DNA of 64,000 bases from JACKFE01 sp050248735 (lineage in GTDB: Bacteria; Nitrospirota; Nitrospiria; Nitrospirales; UBA8639), in contig JBFWRU010000005.1 of assembly GCA_050248735.1 (NCBI GenBank), forward strand, positions 62,001-126,000, read 5' to 3'. A program made the translations under genes and the position numbers. The notes under the pieces were generated by a model. That model saw nothing but the letters and a program-made list of their open reading frames with translations, ran no database searches and was not told the origin of the DNA. This document shows positions 25,723 through 35,013 of this stretch, one piece after another. The stretch's first letter is position 1; each line of letters starts with the position of its first letter.

Positions 25723-27093
25723 TCACGAATCTTTATGTTCCATTTCGGCCAATTTCCGATAGAGGGTTTTTCGGTCAATGCCCAACACCTGAGCCGTTTG
25801 ATATTTGTTGCCTCCCATTTTTTCCAGCACCCGTCTGATATACGCATGCTCCAGTTCGGCGAGGGGTAACATCTGCTCGGCGGCATCTTCAATGATCTGT
25901 CCTTCGCCCGTTATCTCCCGAATTCCCGAAGGCAGGTCGTCCAACACCACTTTCTGCCCCTGCGTCAGGGTCGCGGCCCGCTCAAGGACGTTTTCCAATT
26001 CCCGGACATTGCCGGGCCAGTCATAATCCATTAACCGGGCCATGGCGGAATCAGCCACCCCCACCACCTGTTTTTCTTGAGCGGAAGGACTTTTCTGGAG
26101 GAGCCCGTGAGCTAACAGGGGAATATCCCCCCGTCGTTCCCGCAACGGCGGCAATCGAAGCTCAATCACGTTGAGTCGGTAATACAAATCCTCGCGAAAC
26201 CGTTTGGCTTTCACCTCTTCCGCCAGTTTCACATTGGTCGCCGCAATGATTCGGACATTGATCGAAAGGGATTTGGTGGCCCCAACTCTCCGGATTTCCC
26301 GCTCCTGAACCGCTCGCAGCAATTTGGCTTGCAACATCATAGGCATTTCACTGATTTCATCAAGAAATAGAGTGCCGCCCTGGGCTTCTTCAAACAACCC
26401 GCGCTTATCGGATTTCGCATCGGTAAAAGCCCCTCGCACATGACCGAACAATTCACTTTCCAACAAAGTTTCAGGAATCGCGGCACAATTCACCGGCACA
26501 AAAGGCGCTCCCCGCCGTTGACTATTGAAATGAATGGCCTTTGCCACTAATTCCTTTCCGGTCCCGCTTTCTCCCGTGATCAGAATATTGGTTTGAGAAT
26601 CCGCAACCCGGCGGATCAGATCAAAAATTTCTTTCATGGGCTTACTTTTTCCGAGAATCTGGTCAAAGGCATATTCCCGGCTGACCTGCTGGCGAAGTCG
26701 ACGAACCTCTTGCCGCAACAACGCCTCGTTCAGGGCCTTCCTGACAGTCACCAGCAATTCTTCGGTTTTAATGGGCTTGGTCAGATAATCAAAGGCCCCC
26801 TGCTTCATGGCTTCCACTGCGGATTCAACCGTCCCAAAGGCAGTCATCATGACCAGATTGGTTTCAGGATGGATGCGTTGGATCTGCTCAAGCAAATCCA
26901 ATCCCCCCATGCCTTTCATCCGCAAATCGGTTAACACCACAAGAAAATGCTCGTGTTCCATATGGTCAATCGCTTCTTGACCATCGGAGGCCACCTGGAC
27001 GTAATACTGTTCCTCCTCCAATAGTTCCTTGAGGAGATGTCGCATTTCTGGCTCATCATCCACGACCAAAATGTTGGGAGCCGATTGAGTCAT
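25723..27093 (-). CDS. NtrC-type sigma54-dependent response regulator
   Basis: 456 residues. The receiver domain (about 7-120) has VVDDE and the phospho-acceptor Asp in VVLTDLRMKGMGG. The AAA+ domain (about 150-380) has Walker A GESGTGKE, the sigma54-contact loop GAFTDA (a natural variant of GAFTGA) and Walker B GGTLFLDE. A C-terminal Fis-type helix-turn-helix ends it (NKYQTAQVLGIDRKTLYRKL). It activates RpoN promoters from upstream sites. The start at 27093 is chosen for the GAGGAA ribosome binding site. It is divergent from the USP at 27453. Confidence 0.94.
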   Translation of the reverse strand: MTQSAPNILVVDDEPEMRHLLKELLEEEQYYVQVASDGQEAIDHMEHEHFLVVLTDLRMKGMGGLDLLEQIQRIHPETNLVMMTAFGTVESAVEAMKQGAFDYLTKPIKTEELLVTVRKALNEALLRQEVRRLRQQVSREYAFDQILGKSKPMKEIFDLIRRVADSQTNILITGESGTGKELVAKAIHFNSQRRGAPFVPVNCAAIPETLLESELFGHVRGAFTDAKSDKRGLFEEAQGGTLFLDEISEMPMMLQAKLLRAVQEREIRRVGATKSLSINVRIIAATNVKLAEEVKAKRFREDLYYRLNVIELRLPPLRERRGDIPLLAHGLLQKSPSAQEKQVVGVADSAMARLMDYDWPGNVRELENVLERAATLTQGQKVVLDDLPSGIREITGEGQIIEDAAEQMLPLAELEHAYIRRVLEKMGGNKYQTAQVLGIDRKTLYRKLAEMEHKDS

Positions 27094-27251
27094 GTTAGGT
27101 TCCTCGGAAGATGAATGATCGTTTTTGTGCATAATTTAAATCGGTCCGGTTTTTGGATGGTTTCTAAACAGGGGCCAAACAATCCCTTCACACAAACACT
27201 TCATCCGAACCACTCCATTGGTGCAATTTGCCCCTAAAGGGAATCATATCC

Positions 27252-27268
27252 TGTTGCATAGTGCAACA
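27252..27268. promoter_or_regulatory. Perfect dyad, putative enhancer site
   Basis: TGTTGC-ATAGT-GCAACA. It ends 114 bases before the sigma54 promoter at 27383 and has the same half-site and spacing as the dyad at 28344. Confidence 0.6.
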
Positions 27269-27382
27269 CCAATGCTTTGCATGTCCTCTTTTTTCAAGAA
27301 GTTTCTCCTTGGTCTCCAAAAGTGTGCTCAGAAATTCCCCGGTAGATCCCCTGGGGGATTGCAGGAAAACACCGTGGCGACA

Positions 27383-27398
27383 TGGCATTCGTCTTGCT
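27383..27398 (+). promoter_or_regulatory. Sigma54 (-24/-12) promoter candidate
   Basis: TGGCATTCGTCTTGCT matches both core elements with exact spacing and ends 54 bases before the USP start at 27453. Confidence 0.7.
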
Positions 27399-27452
27399 CT
27401 CGTCCCTTCCGATATGCCATACCAAGCTATTCAACTTTTCTGAAACTTGAAG

Positions 27453-28316
27453 ATGAAAATTATCCTAGCTACCGACGGCTCTCCCTGCTCAACCTTTGCC
27501 TTACAAACCCTTGCACATTTTGCGCCCCCGGACGAATGTACGCTGGTCCATGCCCTCGCACTTCCCGATCTGAACTATCCCCTCATCACCCCTGACGTAA
27601 GGGAAGAAGCCCAACGGACCATCACCACTCAACTTCGCCAGGAAGGAGAGGAACTGCTGAGACAAGCCCGCGGTCAGATCCCTTCCGACTTTTCCAAAGT
27701 GGAATGTCTCCATCAAATCGGACATCCGGTGGACGTGATTCTGGAAACCGCCAAGTCCTCGCATGCCGATCTGATCCTTTTGGGGGCGAGAGGGCTCGGG
27801 CAGTTTCAAGAATTGATCCTAGGCAGCGTTTCTCACCGGATTGTGCTACATGCCCCATGTTCTACTCTCGTGGTGAAGGCGCCGATCAAACAGGTACAAA
27901 AAATTCTTCTTCCCATTGAAGGAGAAGAGGACGCCAGCATTGCTGTTCAGTTTTTAGGGTTACGGCCTTTCCGCCATGCGGTGGATATTCAGGTATTTAG
28001 TGTGTGGCCCCAACCACAACTCCCCTGGCCCACCACAGTCGGCCAATCTACAATCATGGAAACTCAGGCCTTGGAAGATGCTCAGAGCAAACTGGATGGG
28101 GTCACCCAACGCCTCCTGAAAATGAATTACGCCTGTCAGTCCCAGGTCGGATTAGGCAATCCGGCCTTGGCCATCATGGAACAGGCCAAATCCTTCCAGC
28201 CGGATCTGATTATGATGGGCACTCATCATCGCGGCGGACTCTCGCGGTTTCTCATGGGAAGTGTTTCCCATTCTCTTCATCATCAAACGAACTATCCGAT
28301 TCTGCTTGTTCGATAA
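27453..28316 (+). CDS. Tandem universal stress protein
   Basis: 287 residues, two USP domains (about 1-140 and 145-287). The first opens MKIILATDGSPCS with nucleotide loop GARGLGQFQELILGSVSHRIV; the second ends GTHHRGGLSRFLMGSVSHSLH, both matching the ATP-binding pattern. ATG 27453 is preferred over a TTG two codons upstream. The gene has the best-formed regulatory region in the window (dyad plus sigma54 promoter) and is divergent from the NtrC-type gene. Confidence 0.9.
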   Translation: MKIILATDGSPCSTFALQTLAHFAPPDECTLVHALALPDLNYPLITPDVREEAQRTITTQLRQEGEELLRQARGQIPSDFSKVECLHQIGHPVDVILETAKSSHADLILLGARGLGQFQELILGSVSHRIVLHAPCSTLVVKAPIKQVQKILLPIEGEEDASIAVQFLGLRPFRHAVDIQVFSVWPQPQLPWPTTVGQSTIMETQALEDAQSKLDGVTQRLLKMNYACQSQVGLGNPALAIMEQAKSFQPDLIMMGTHHRGGLSRFLMGSVSHSLHHQTNYPILLVR

Positions 28317-28343
28317 CGTCTCTCATCCCTGCCCGTTCGGCTT

Positions 28344-28360
28344 TGTGGCCATCTGCCACA
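28344..28360. promoter_or_regulatory. Perfect dyad, putative enhancer site
   Basis: TGTGGC-CATCT-GCCACA. It ends 98 bases before the sigma54 promoter of hsp20 and shares architecture with the dyad at 27252. Confidence 0.6.
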
Positions 28361-28458
28361 GCTTTCCTCAAATTGAAAAAGCTTGAAAACGGTGGTCTAT
28401 CCAAATTCCCGTGAGTTTTCGTGTGGTTCTCTTTATGGATTTAGCCCCTGACCATCCA

Positions 28459-28474
28459 TGGCATATTGATTGCT
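28459..28474 (+). promoter_or_regulatory. Sigma54 (-24/-12) promoter candidate
   Basis: TGGCATATTGATTGCT, a full match to TGGCAYR-N4-TTGCW. It ends 56 bases before the hsp20 start codon. Confidence 0.7.
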
Positions 28475-28530
28475 ACTTTTGGTGAGTGAAACAGTCACCC
28501 AATGGTGAGTTTAGAGTAAGGAGGATAATC

Positions 28531-28986
28531 ATGGCTGCCGTTACCCGATGGGATCCATTTCGAGAGTTGGACGACCTTCAACACCGTTTATCAACCATGT
28601 TTGGCCGTGCGCCCGTGAGGAAAGAGGGGGAACGCCAGGAAGCTTTGCGTGTGGCTGAGTGGGCACCTCTGGTTGATATTACCGAAGATGCCAAAGAATA
28701 TCTTATTAAAGCCGAACTTCCGGAAATTAAAAAAGAAGAAGTCAAAATCAGCGTACAAAACGATGTGTTGGCCATTTCCGGCGAGAGAAAGTATGAGAAA
28801 GAGGAAAAAGATAAAAAGTTTCATCGGATCGAACGGGCCTACGGAAGTTTTGCGCGAAGCTTTACCATTCCGGAAGACGCCGATCCGGAACGAGTTTCCG
28901 CGGAATTTGAAAATGGTCTGTTACGCGTGCATATTCCCAAAACCGAACGGGCCAAAACCAAAAGTATTGAGGTGAAAGTGTCCTGA
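28531..28986 (+). CDS. Hsp20-family small heat shock protein
   Basis: 151 residues. A short N-terminal arm (WDPFRELDDLQHRLSTMF) is followed by the alpha-crystallin domain (about 45-140), with PLVDITEDAKEYLIKAELPE and the typical FENGLLRVHIPK. An I-x-V type C-terminal anchor (IEVKV) is present. It is an ATP-independent holdase that keeps unfolding proteins soluble. Strong ribosome binding site (AAGGAGG). Control by sigma54 rather than by heat-shock elements would be unusual; the homologous gene of mycobacteria (hspX) is a hypoxia marker. Confidence 0.93.
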   Translation: MAAVTRWDPFRELDDLQHRLSTMFGRAPVRKEGERQEALRVAEWAPLVDITEDAKEYLIKAELPEIKKEEVKISVQNDVLAISGERKYEKEEKDKKFHRIERAYGSFARSFTIPEDADPERVSAEFENGLLRVHIPKTERAKTKSIEVKVS

Positions 28987-29123
28987 GGAAATTCTGTCTC
29001 TCGGCGCATCACGAGGCGTGAGACCGGTGTGGCCCTAATGACCGGAGCCAAGTCTCTCACAAGATTAAACGAAGCACGGCAAGAACAGTCATTGACTCAA
29101 CAGCAAGAAGGAGAATCCACATC

Positions 29124-29555
29124 ATGACCATTCATCGTCAACTGGGACCACGTCGGGTCGGACTGGGGCTCCTGGCGGCGGGGATTCTTGTGGCGGCGAG
29201 CCTGTCCCCTTCAAGCGCCCAGATCCAGCAGGACGTGTATGTCACCATTCAGGACTATAATTTTCATACCACTCAGATGCCGCTGCAACTCCACACGGAC
29301 ACCTTTATCTATATCAAAAATTTGGATGAAGTCCGCCATGACTTCGGGTCTAATATGTTTTTACATACACTGACCCATGTTGAGAACAATGGTGTCGTGG
29401 CCTATGGCAAGGGGTTGGAAGGCGCCTATATCGATCCCGGCAAGGAGGCGGTCATTCATCTGGTCTTGGATAAACCGGGACGGTTTCAATTTGAATGTTC
29501 CATTCACAAGGACATGAAGGGTGAGATTCTTTTAATGACTGTCGATGCGGTATAA
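29124..29555 (+). CDS. Secreted cupredoxin-like blue copper protein
   Basis: 143 residues with a signal peptide (LGLLAAGILVAASLSPSSAQ). The mature domain is a cupredoxin barrel with the type-1 copper ligands in the usual order: H72 (VRHDFG), C125, H128 and M131 in FECSIHKDM. It is likely a periplasmic electron carrier. It follows hsp20 and precedes a tandem USP in the same direction; Nitrospira genomes carry many such copper proteins. Strong ribosome binding site (AAGGAG). Confidence 0.85.
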   Translation: MTIHRQLGPRRVGLGLLAAGILVAASLSPSSAQIQQDVYVTIQDYNFHTTQMPLQLHTDTFIYIKNLDEVRHDFGSNMFLHTLTHVENNGVVAYGKGLEGAYIDPGKEAVIHLVLDKPGRFQFECSIHKDMKGEILLMTVDAV

Positions 29556-29670
29556 GACGAAGGCCTCCGGACATCATGAACGCCCCACATACCGTAAGGA
29601 CTTTCTCTAGGGTCTGTTCACCCTTTCTGTTCCACCGATAAGAACGTCGTACGAAAGGCACGAAACGCTC

Positions 29671-30633
29671 ATGATCAAATTTGCGACCAATATCTTGTTC
29701 GCGACGGATTTTTCCGAAAGTGCGACTCCAGCGTTTCGCTATTCGTTGGAATGGGCCAAAGCCCTCGACTCCTCCCTCACACTACTCAACGTGCAATCGC
29801 TCCCACTAGGGCTCGATCTGGACGCGTCGGTTTCTCAACGCTTTTTGGACGAACAACGGGAGACCGCCCAGACCAGACTCGAGAGCCTGCTGACCGAAAC
29901 CCGTAGGGAGATTTCCTCCGCAACCGCCCAACACCTGACCGGCATGCCTTCCGAACAAATTTGTCAATTCGCCAGGGACAAGCATTGCGACCTGATCATC
30001 ATGGGCACGCATGGATGGTCGGGAATCGATCGGGTGTTATTCGGAAGCGTGACCGAGCGGGTCATTGCCCGGGCTCCCTGTCCCGTCCTGTCAATCCCGC
30101 TTCGGAAAGCGGAGGAAATCGCCGCTATGCATACGTTAAACCCGACTCCTCGGCATATCATTCTGCCGCTCGATTTTTCAGAATGCGCTCTTGAAGCCTA
30201 TGAATTCGCCGTCCAGATTGCCAAATGGTTCGATTCGGCTTTGACCTTGGTATATGCCATTGAACCATTGTCCTATAGTTTGGACTTCACATTGACCCAC
30301 CCTCTTCAGGACAAAGCAAACAGAAAGAAAGTGCAGGACCGACTGGTCGAACTGACGGAAGTGCTGACCAAACAGGGAATGACCGCGGAGTATGAAGTAC
30401 TGGAAAAACCGGCCATGGATGCGGCATTCGAAACAAGCACGACCAGGCAGGCGGACCTGATCGTCATGGGCACGCACGGACGAAAAGGGTTGTCAAAGCT
30501 CGTGATGGGCAGCGTGACCGGAAAGGTGTTGCAACACAGTCCTTATCCGGTCCTGACCGTCAAAAGCCCGAAATTTGAGGGAGGACACCATCAAGGTTCT
30601 GACACCAGACAGGGGGCCAAAGCACAAAGATAA
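29671..30633 (+). CDS. Tandem universal stress protein
   Basis: 320 residues, two USP domains (about 1-150 and 158-305) plus a polar C-terminal tail. It has NILFATDFSESATPAF with loop GTHGWSGIDRVLFGSVTERV, and HIILPLDFSECALEAY with loop GTHGRKGLSKLVMGSVTGKV; both carry the ATP-binding pattern. It lies directly ahead of the hydrogenase-linked genes (17 bases to the next start), suggesting co-transcription and a link to low-energy conditions. Confidence 0.9.
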   Translation: MIKFATNILFATDFSESATPAFRYSLEWAKALDSSLTLLNVQSLPLGLDLDASVSQRFLDEQRETAQTRLESLLTETRREISSATAQHLTGMPSEQICQFARDKHCDLIIMGTHGWSGIDRVLFGSVTERVIARAPCPVLSIPLRKAEEIAAMHTLNPTPRHIILPLDFSECALEAYEFAVQIAKWFDSALTLVYAIEPLSYSLDFTLTHPLQDKANRKKVQDRLVELTEVLTKQGMTAEYEVLEKPAMDAAFETSTTRQADLIVMGTHGRKGLSKLVMGSVTGKVLQHSPYPVLTVKSPKFEGGHHQGSDTRQGAKAQR

Positions 30634-30650
30634 GGAACAAATTTGGCCTC

Positions 30651-32009
30651 ATGACCCAACAGAACACCCCGGTACCGGTTCCCAACAAGGAAGGGTTACA
30701 ACACCTTCTGGTCCGGTTAGCCAAACAATCCCAACAGAGTGACTTCCAGGCCCAACGCCAATCGGCGCTGAGCCTGGCTCTGGAACCCTATTTGGATCCT
30801 CTCACCGCGCAATATCTTTCTCCCCTCGAAGAAGAAATTCAGTTGGCCGAATGGTATCTCGTTGCGGATTACTTCCCGACGGATGGGCATCCCTCTCTGA
30901 TCGAGCAAATCCGCGACACGATCACCGAGCATGTCCCCGAAGAAGAACGCCTATGGCTTGATCCGGTCCGACATTCGTATATGGATGTATTGACCATCCT
31001 GAACGCCGATTCATCTACCACACCCAATCGTCTTGACCTCCAATCCCTGGGGGACCAACAACAGTTTCAGGTTACCTATCCGATTAACCCCGCACTCCAG
31101 AAAAACCGGGTGCTGCTCACCAGGCTCATACGGGGACCATCCGTCACCTACCTTCCCGGACCGCCCCTGATTCTGTCAGAAGCCATGGGGAACGTCCTCA
31201 TGACCTTCGCTCAGGCCCTGAGGCGACACATTGAATTCAACACGGGAAACTTTGCGCTTGCCGAGTGGCCGGAATTCTCCAAGCAATACGGTTATCTCTT
31301 GATTTGGAGTCTGGCCAGGCTCAGAGGCGGGACCATGACCGCGGCCGATCAGCAGGTGACGTACTGGACTGAATCAGGCCAGCCGTTTTTGTATGCCATT
31401 GCCCTGTATGCGCATTGCGAGTTTCGAAGCTTGGCAACAGGATTGAACGAATGGAAACAGCTGCGTCCCCACCCCCACAATCATTCCATTGACCCTACGA
31501 ACACTAAACCATCGGACCTTCGCGAATGGATCGAACTCAGCCCAAAATCGGACAGGCCTTCGTACGCAGTTGCCCGTCTGACCCTGACTCCGACCCAACT
31601 GATCGTTGAGGCAGATTCGGCTGCACGCCTGGATGACCTCAAACATCAATTGGCAGCCACCTTTGGATTCTCCCTGCACTTTAAGGGAGAAACGCTGACG
31701 CCTCCATCCCACTCCCCGCCACACGTGGATTTATTGGCGACGGAATATGTAGCCCCTCCTGTCACTGTTTCGGTGAAAGAGGAAACCAGGCTGTTATCCT
31801 CGTTTCTCGAGAAAGTCTATTTGGAATGGGCGGAACAACCTAGCCCAACTCTCAACAATGAGACTCCCCGCCATTACGGCCGGGATGTCCAAGGTAAACA
31901 AGCGGTCGCCGCCCTGATCGACCAGATGGAAACACACGATCTGGGCCTTCGACGGACGGGGAAACCGGCATACGATTACCAGACCCTTCGATCACACATC
32001 GGCATTTAG
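30651..32009 (+). CDS. Conserved hypothetical protein upstream of hydrogenase beta subunit
   Basis: 452 residues, no signal peptide or membrane helix. I do not recognise a domain. The N-terminal third is helical and acidic, the middle has a hydrophobic LILSEAMGNVLMTFAQALRRHIEF, and the C-terminal end (YGRDVQGKQAVAALIDQMETHDLGLRRTGKPAYDYQTLRSHI) is the best-defined block. It ends 14 bases before hydB in the same direction, so a role with the hydrogenase is likely, as partner or assembly factor, but this is inference from position. Confidence 0.7.
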   Translation: MTQQNTPVPVPNKEGLQHLLVRLAKQSQQSDFQAQRQSALSLALEPYLDPLTAQYLSPLEEEIQLAEWYLVADYFPTDGHPSLIEQIRDTITEHVPEEERLWLDPVRHSYMDVLTILNADSSTTPNRLDLQSLGDQQQFQVTYPINPALQKNRVLLTRLIRGPSVTYLPGPPLILSEAMGNVLMTFAQALRRHIEFNTGNFALAEWPEFSKQYGYLLIWSLARLRGGTMTAADQQVTYWTESGQPFLYAIALYAHCEFRSLATGLNEWKQLRPHPHNHSIDPTNTKPSDLREWIELSPKSDRPSYAVARLTLTPTQLIVEADSAARLDDLKHQLAATFGFSLHFKGETLTPPSHSPPHVDLLATEYVAPPVTVSVKEETRLLSSFLEKVYLEWAEQPSPTLNNETPRHYGRDVQGKQAVAALIDQMETHDLGLRRTGKPAYDYQTLRSHIGI

Positions 32010-32023
32010 GATAGGCTATCCCT

Positions 32024-33145
32024 ATGGATGCAGACACGGAACAACTTCATGTCCCCAAACTCCTGCTCCGCGCAGATTTCCCGCAACTCCTTCAGGCACT
32101 CAGGAAGCTCGGCTATCACATTATCGGGCCGGTGTTGTCACAAGGATCAATCCAATGGAAGGAAGTTCATGCGGTCGAGGATCTGCCGGTCGGATGGAAA
32201 GACCACCAGGAGCCGGGACACTATCGACTGGAACCGGATCCCGCTCCTCGCTACTTCAATGTGGTGCATGGCCCGGAGTCGCTCAAATCTCTCACGTTTG
32301 CGCGGCGAGAAACCCTCCTGGTCCTGGACCGACGGGACAACACATTCTCAGCCAAAGAAATCCATCCCGACATCCAACCAACTGCCGTCTTGGGAGTTCG
32401 AGCGTGTGACCTGGCCGGCCTGGCCATTCAGGACACCATATTCTTGAATGGCACCTATCCTGATCCCTATTACCAACAGCGTCGGGACCAACTGTTCCTT
32501 GTGGCCGTCAACTGTACCAGGGCCCTATCAACCTGTTTTTGCGCATCAATGAAGACAGGGCCAAAGGCTGAAGAAGGGTACGATCTCAGTCTCACGGAAG
32601 CGGATGAAGATTTTCTGATTGAGGCTGGGAGCCAGGCAGGGGTGAAAGTCCTGGAACAACTGCCCTGTTCAGTCGCACCACAAGAACGGATGACCCAGGA
32701 CGAGGAACGAATAACAGCCTGCGCATCGAGTCAAACCCGAAACCTGCCCCAGTCGGCGTTACCGGATGTCCTGTATGAAGCCCACGACCACCCCCGGTGG
32801 GATCAAGTCGCTACACGCTGTTTATCCTGCACCAATTGTACAATGGTCTGCCCAACCTGCTTCTGCCACGGCGTGGAGGAGACACCCTCACTCGATGCTC
32901 AACACACGGAACATACCCGTGTATGGGATTCCTGCTTCACATCCGATCACGGGTATATCCACGGGAAAAATTTCCGTCCCACCACCAAAGACCGCTATCG
33001 CATGTGGCTCACACACAAACTCGCTACCTGGGTCGATCAATTCGGTATGTCAGGCTGCGTCGGATGCGGGCGCTGCATCACCTGGTGCCCGGTAGGCATC
33101 GACCTCACGGAAGAAGTCCGAGTCCTCTCCCAACCGCCTCAATAA
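32024..33145 (+). CDS. hydB: Group 3b [NiFe] hydrogenase (sulfhydrogenase) beta subunit
   Basis: 373-residue iron-sulfur subunit. The N-terminal half resembles the HydB/AsrA electron-transfer family (VLGVRACDLAGLAIQD, CTRALSTCFCASM); the C-terminal half has two [4Fe-4S] motif sets, CLSCTNCTMVCPTCFC and CVGCGRCITWCPVGID. It relays electrons between the NAD(P)H-binding gamma subunit and the small subunit. It is complete at its C-terminus, yet its normal partners start 7.3 kb downstream, separated by opposite-strand genes. Confidence 0.9.
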   Translation: MDADTEQLHVPKLLLRADFPQLLQALRKLGYHIIGPVLSQGSIQWKEVHAVEDLPVGWKDHQEPGHYRLEPDPAPRYFNVVHGPESLKSLTFARRETLLVLDRRDNTFSAKEIHPDIQPTAVLGVRACDLAGLAIQDTIFLNGTYPDPYYQQRRDQLFLVAVNCTRALSTCFCASMKTGPKAEEGYDLSLTEADEDFLIEAGSQAGVKVLEQLPCSVAPQERMTQDEERITACASSQTRNLPQSALPDVLYEAHDHPRWDQVATRCLSCTNCTMVCPTCFCHGVEETPSLDAQHTEHTRVWDSCFTSDHGYIHGKNFRPTTKDRYRMWLTHKLATWVDQFGMSGCVGCGRCITWCPVGIDLTEEVRVLSQPPQ

Positions 33146-33258
33146 CTTGACCTTTCACGGTCTCTACCTACCCTGTCTTGAGGCAATCCTCTGAAAACAA
33201 TCGGGGTTATCCTTCCCGTTAACGAAGTATCGCCACAGGGATTCACAACTCTCTTTTT

Positions 33259-33666
33259 TTAACGGCCGGTTGGAGTTTGAGTCTGCCCCGGCTGAGTCGG
33301 CAACGTCACGCAAGGCCCGCAGTTTTCAGTGTGCGCATATTCCGGCTCACCTGGTCCGCTGAGACATTTGACCATCTTTTGACTGCAGGTCATCACCCCA
33401 TCCTGACCATTCACTTTACAGGCACGACTGACGGTTGAAGTGGTCACCGGAGCGACAGATCCATTTGCACAGTAAGGATCGGCTGGTGGAGATGGCATCC
33501 CACCGCCTCCCTTCTTTCCTAAACCTTGAATTTCATCGGATTGGAATGGTTTCACATCCTTTCGCTCCATTTCCATTTCCCTCGCCTGAATCAGATCGAT
33601 TGAAACTCCCGCCAACAGAAACATTCCCAACATGGCCATGACGAAACCGCTTCCCTGGCTTTTCAT
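33259..33666 (-). CDS. Secreted Cys-rich small hypothetical protein
   Basis: 135 residues. Signal peptide at the N-terminus (GFVMAMLGMFLLAGVSIDLIQA). The mature part has a charged segment, a Gly/Pro linker (GLGKKGGGGMPSPPADP) and six Cys residues (CANG, ACKVN, TCSQK, KCLSG, NCGPC) that probably pair in disulfides. The tail is Pro/Thr/Gln-rich. Start 33666 has a GGAGG ribosome binding site. No family recognised. First of a run of minus-strand genes inside the split hydrogenase locus. Confidence 0.55.
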   Translation of the reverse strand: MKSQGSGFVMAMLGMFLLAGVSIDLIQAREMEMERKDVKPFQSDEIQGLGKKGGGGMPSPPADPYCANGSVAPVTTSTVSRACKVNGQDGVMTCSQKMVKCLSGPGEPEYAHTENCGPCVTLPTQPGQTQTPTGR

Positions 33667-33975
33667 AATTCTTGCCTCCCTTAATAACTTTGAACATGTT
33701 GCGATTCTCATGCTCCCCGCAAAATGCAGGTCTTGTCCCAGGGAAATTCTGAACAAAAAAAGACAACATTCTCATTGAATTTCAATAATCGATGGTGACG
33801 AATTCAGTTGTTTGAGAAAGAGGTGATGAACCAAACGGATACCCCCCTGTATCAATTCGGATACCCCGAAGAACGAGCAGAGAGTTTTAGAAAGAAGGGC
33901 TGATGAGGCAGAAACTGGCCGGCTTAAAAATGAAGAAGGAGGTAATGGTGAAGAGAGACGTAGCTCAGGGATTTG

Positions 33976-34383
33976 CTACATTCGTTTCTTCATATGCTCC
34001 ATAAGATCTTTTCGAAACTTTTCCATCGCGCCATGGGCATCCGGCTGAATCATTTTAACACCGCTGGCAATCAACACTTTGGCAATACCCCCGCAGATGG
34101 CCAACAACAATATGCAGAAAAACACCCCCGTTACATAATAAAATGAATCCGGCACGATGATGGCCTCCGATGAAGCCTTGATCGTGATCGTAATGGATTC
34201 CAGAGGAATGAGATTGGACACGATCTCCCTGACGCCATCCCCGGTGATCAACTGGTAAATGATGGTCACCACCCATGCTGCCAAACCTACCCCAAGTCCA
34301 AGAAGAATCATCCCCATCGTCCTCGTATGATTACCGGACTTGTCAGGCTCGGTAGGGTCTGGCCAATTCGGATCCATCATCAT
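33976..34383 (-). CDS. Two-helix membrane hypothetical protein
   Basis: 135 residues. Two membrane helices (about 23-45, MGMILLGLGVGLAAWVVTIIYQL, and about 82-107, YYVTGVFFCILLLAICGGIAKVLIASG) flank a periplasmic or lumenal stretch; the C-terminus is a charged amphipathic helix (AMEKFRKDLMEHMKKRM). It starts 48 bases after the encapsulated-ferritin homologue in the same direction, so the two may be one transcript. Family unknown. Confidence 0.6.
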   Translation of the reverse strand: MMMDPNWPDPTEPDKSGNHTRTMGMILLGLGVGLAAWVVTIIYQLITGDGVREIVSNLIPLESITITIKASSEAIIVPDSFYYVTGVFFCILLLAICGGIAKVLIASGVKMIQPDAHGAMEKFRKDLMEHMKKRM

Positions 34384-34431
34384 GACCCTTAATTCAGGAA
34401 AATAAGATGATCAGGGTGGGGTGCCGCCTGG

Positions 34432-34719
34432 CTACTTGTGCGCGATAGACTTCTCCGTAAACAGATAGGCCTTTAATTCCTTGGAGAAAGCCGAATCCTT
34501 GCGTCGAATCCATTCCAGCACCATCGCCGCATGCTCTTTCTCCTCATCTCGATTGTGCTTGAGAATCGCCTTCAGTTCCTCGTCCTTGCACGCATCAGCA
34601 CGCTGGTTATACCAATCAACAGCCTCCAGCTCTTCCATTAACGAAACAATAGCTCTATGCATATCGCGCGTTTCATTCGACAACTCCTCGATGGGCTCGT
34701 GATAACCAACGCTAGCCAT
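34432..34719 (-). CDS. Encapsulated-ferritin-like protein (EncFtn family)
   Basis: 95 residues matching the encapsulin-associated ferritin family (R. rubrum type): ETRDMHRAIVSLMEELEAVDWY and HNRDEEKEHAAMVLEWIRR. Iron-centre residues are present (E30, E60, H63, with neighbouring E29, E32, W36, Y37). This is a one-hairpin ferritin that forms a ring of dimers and oxidises Fe2+. The chain ends FTEKSIAHK, with no encapsulin-targeting peptide, and no shell gene is in the window. Strong ribosome binding site (AGGAGGG) and a sigma70-like promoter upstream. Confidence 0.9.
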   Translation of the reverse strand: MASVGYHEPIEELSNETRDMHRAIVSLMEELEAVDWYNQRADACKDEELKAILKHNRDEEKEHAAMVLEWIRRKDSAFSKELKAYLFTEKSIAHK

Positions 34720-34816
34720 ATTACCCTCCTATCATGTTAATGCGATAACGAAAATGAAATCACGGGATCGGCGAATACCCCGCAAATAAAACCGGGATTT
34801 TCACCATACGCCACTG

Positions 34817-34845
34817 AGTCTAAGAAGAGGCCTGCAGGATGTCAA
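34817..34845 (-). promoter_or_regulatory. Sigma70-like promoter for EncFtn gene
   Basis: On the minus strand TTGACA, 17-base spacer, TAGACT. It lies about 98 bases before the start codon. A perfect 14-base palindrome GAATTCCGGAATTC (34865-34878) sits 20 bases upstream of the -35. Confidence 0.5.
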
Positions 34846-34864
34846 ACACTTTTCCGGTAAAACC

Positions 34865-34878
34865 GAATTCCGGAATTC
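34865..34878. repeat. Perfect palindrome upstream of EncFtn promoter
   Basis: GAATTCCGGAATTC. Possible regulator site; not a recognisable Fur box. Confidence 0.4.
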
Positions 34879-35013
34879 TGCCAATTCTCAATCAAGCACT
34901 TGCCCAAAATGGCCTTGGATAGAGAGCAGGCTGTCAACGCGTTTTTCCCAACTGGGGCTTCAGGTGAACTCCTTGAAAAGCCTGACTAGAGGATCGCACC
35001 CCTGGCTTTCCTT

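Larger units (their letters stand above)
27094..27452. other. Divergent regulator/USP control region
   Basis: About 360 bases without a gene. It contains a perfect dyad (27252-27268) and a sigma54 promoter (27383-27398) reading toward the USP. No promoter for the regulator gene itself was evident. Confidence 0.6.

Noticed and set aside
29656..29669. GGCACG sequence before USP at 29671, a possible sigma54 -24 element
   Set aside because: No TTGC -12 element at the required spacing.
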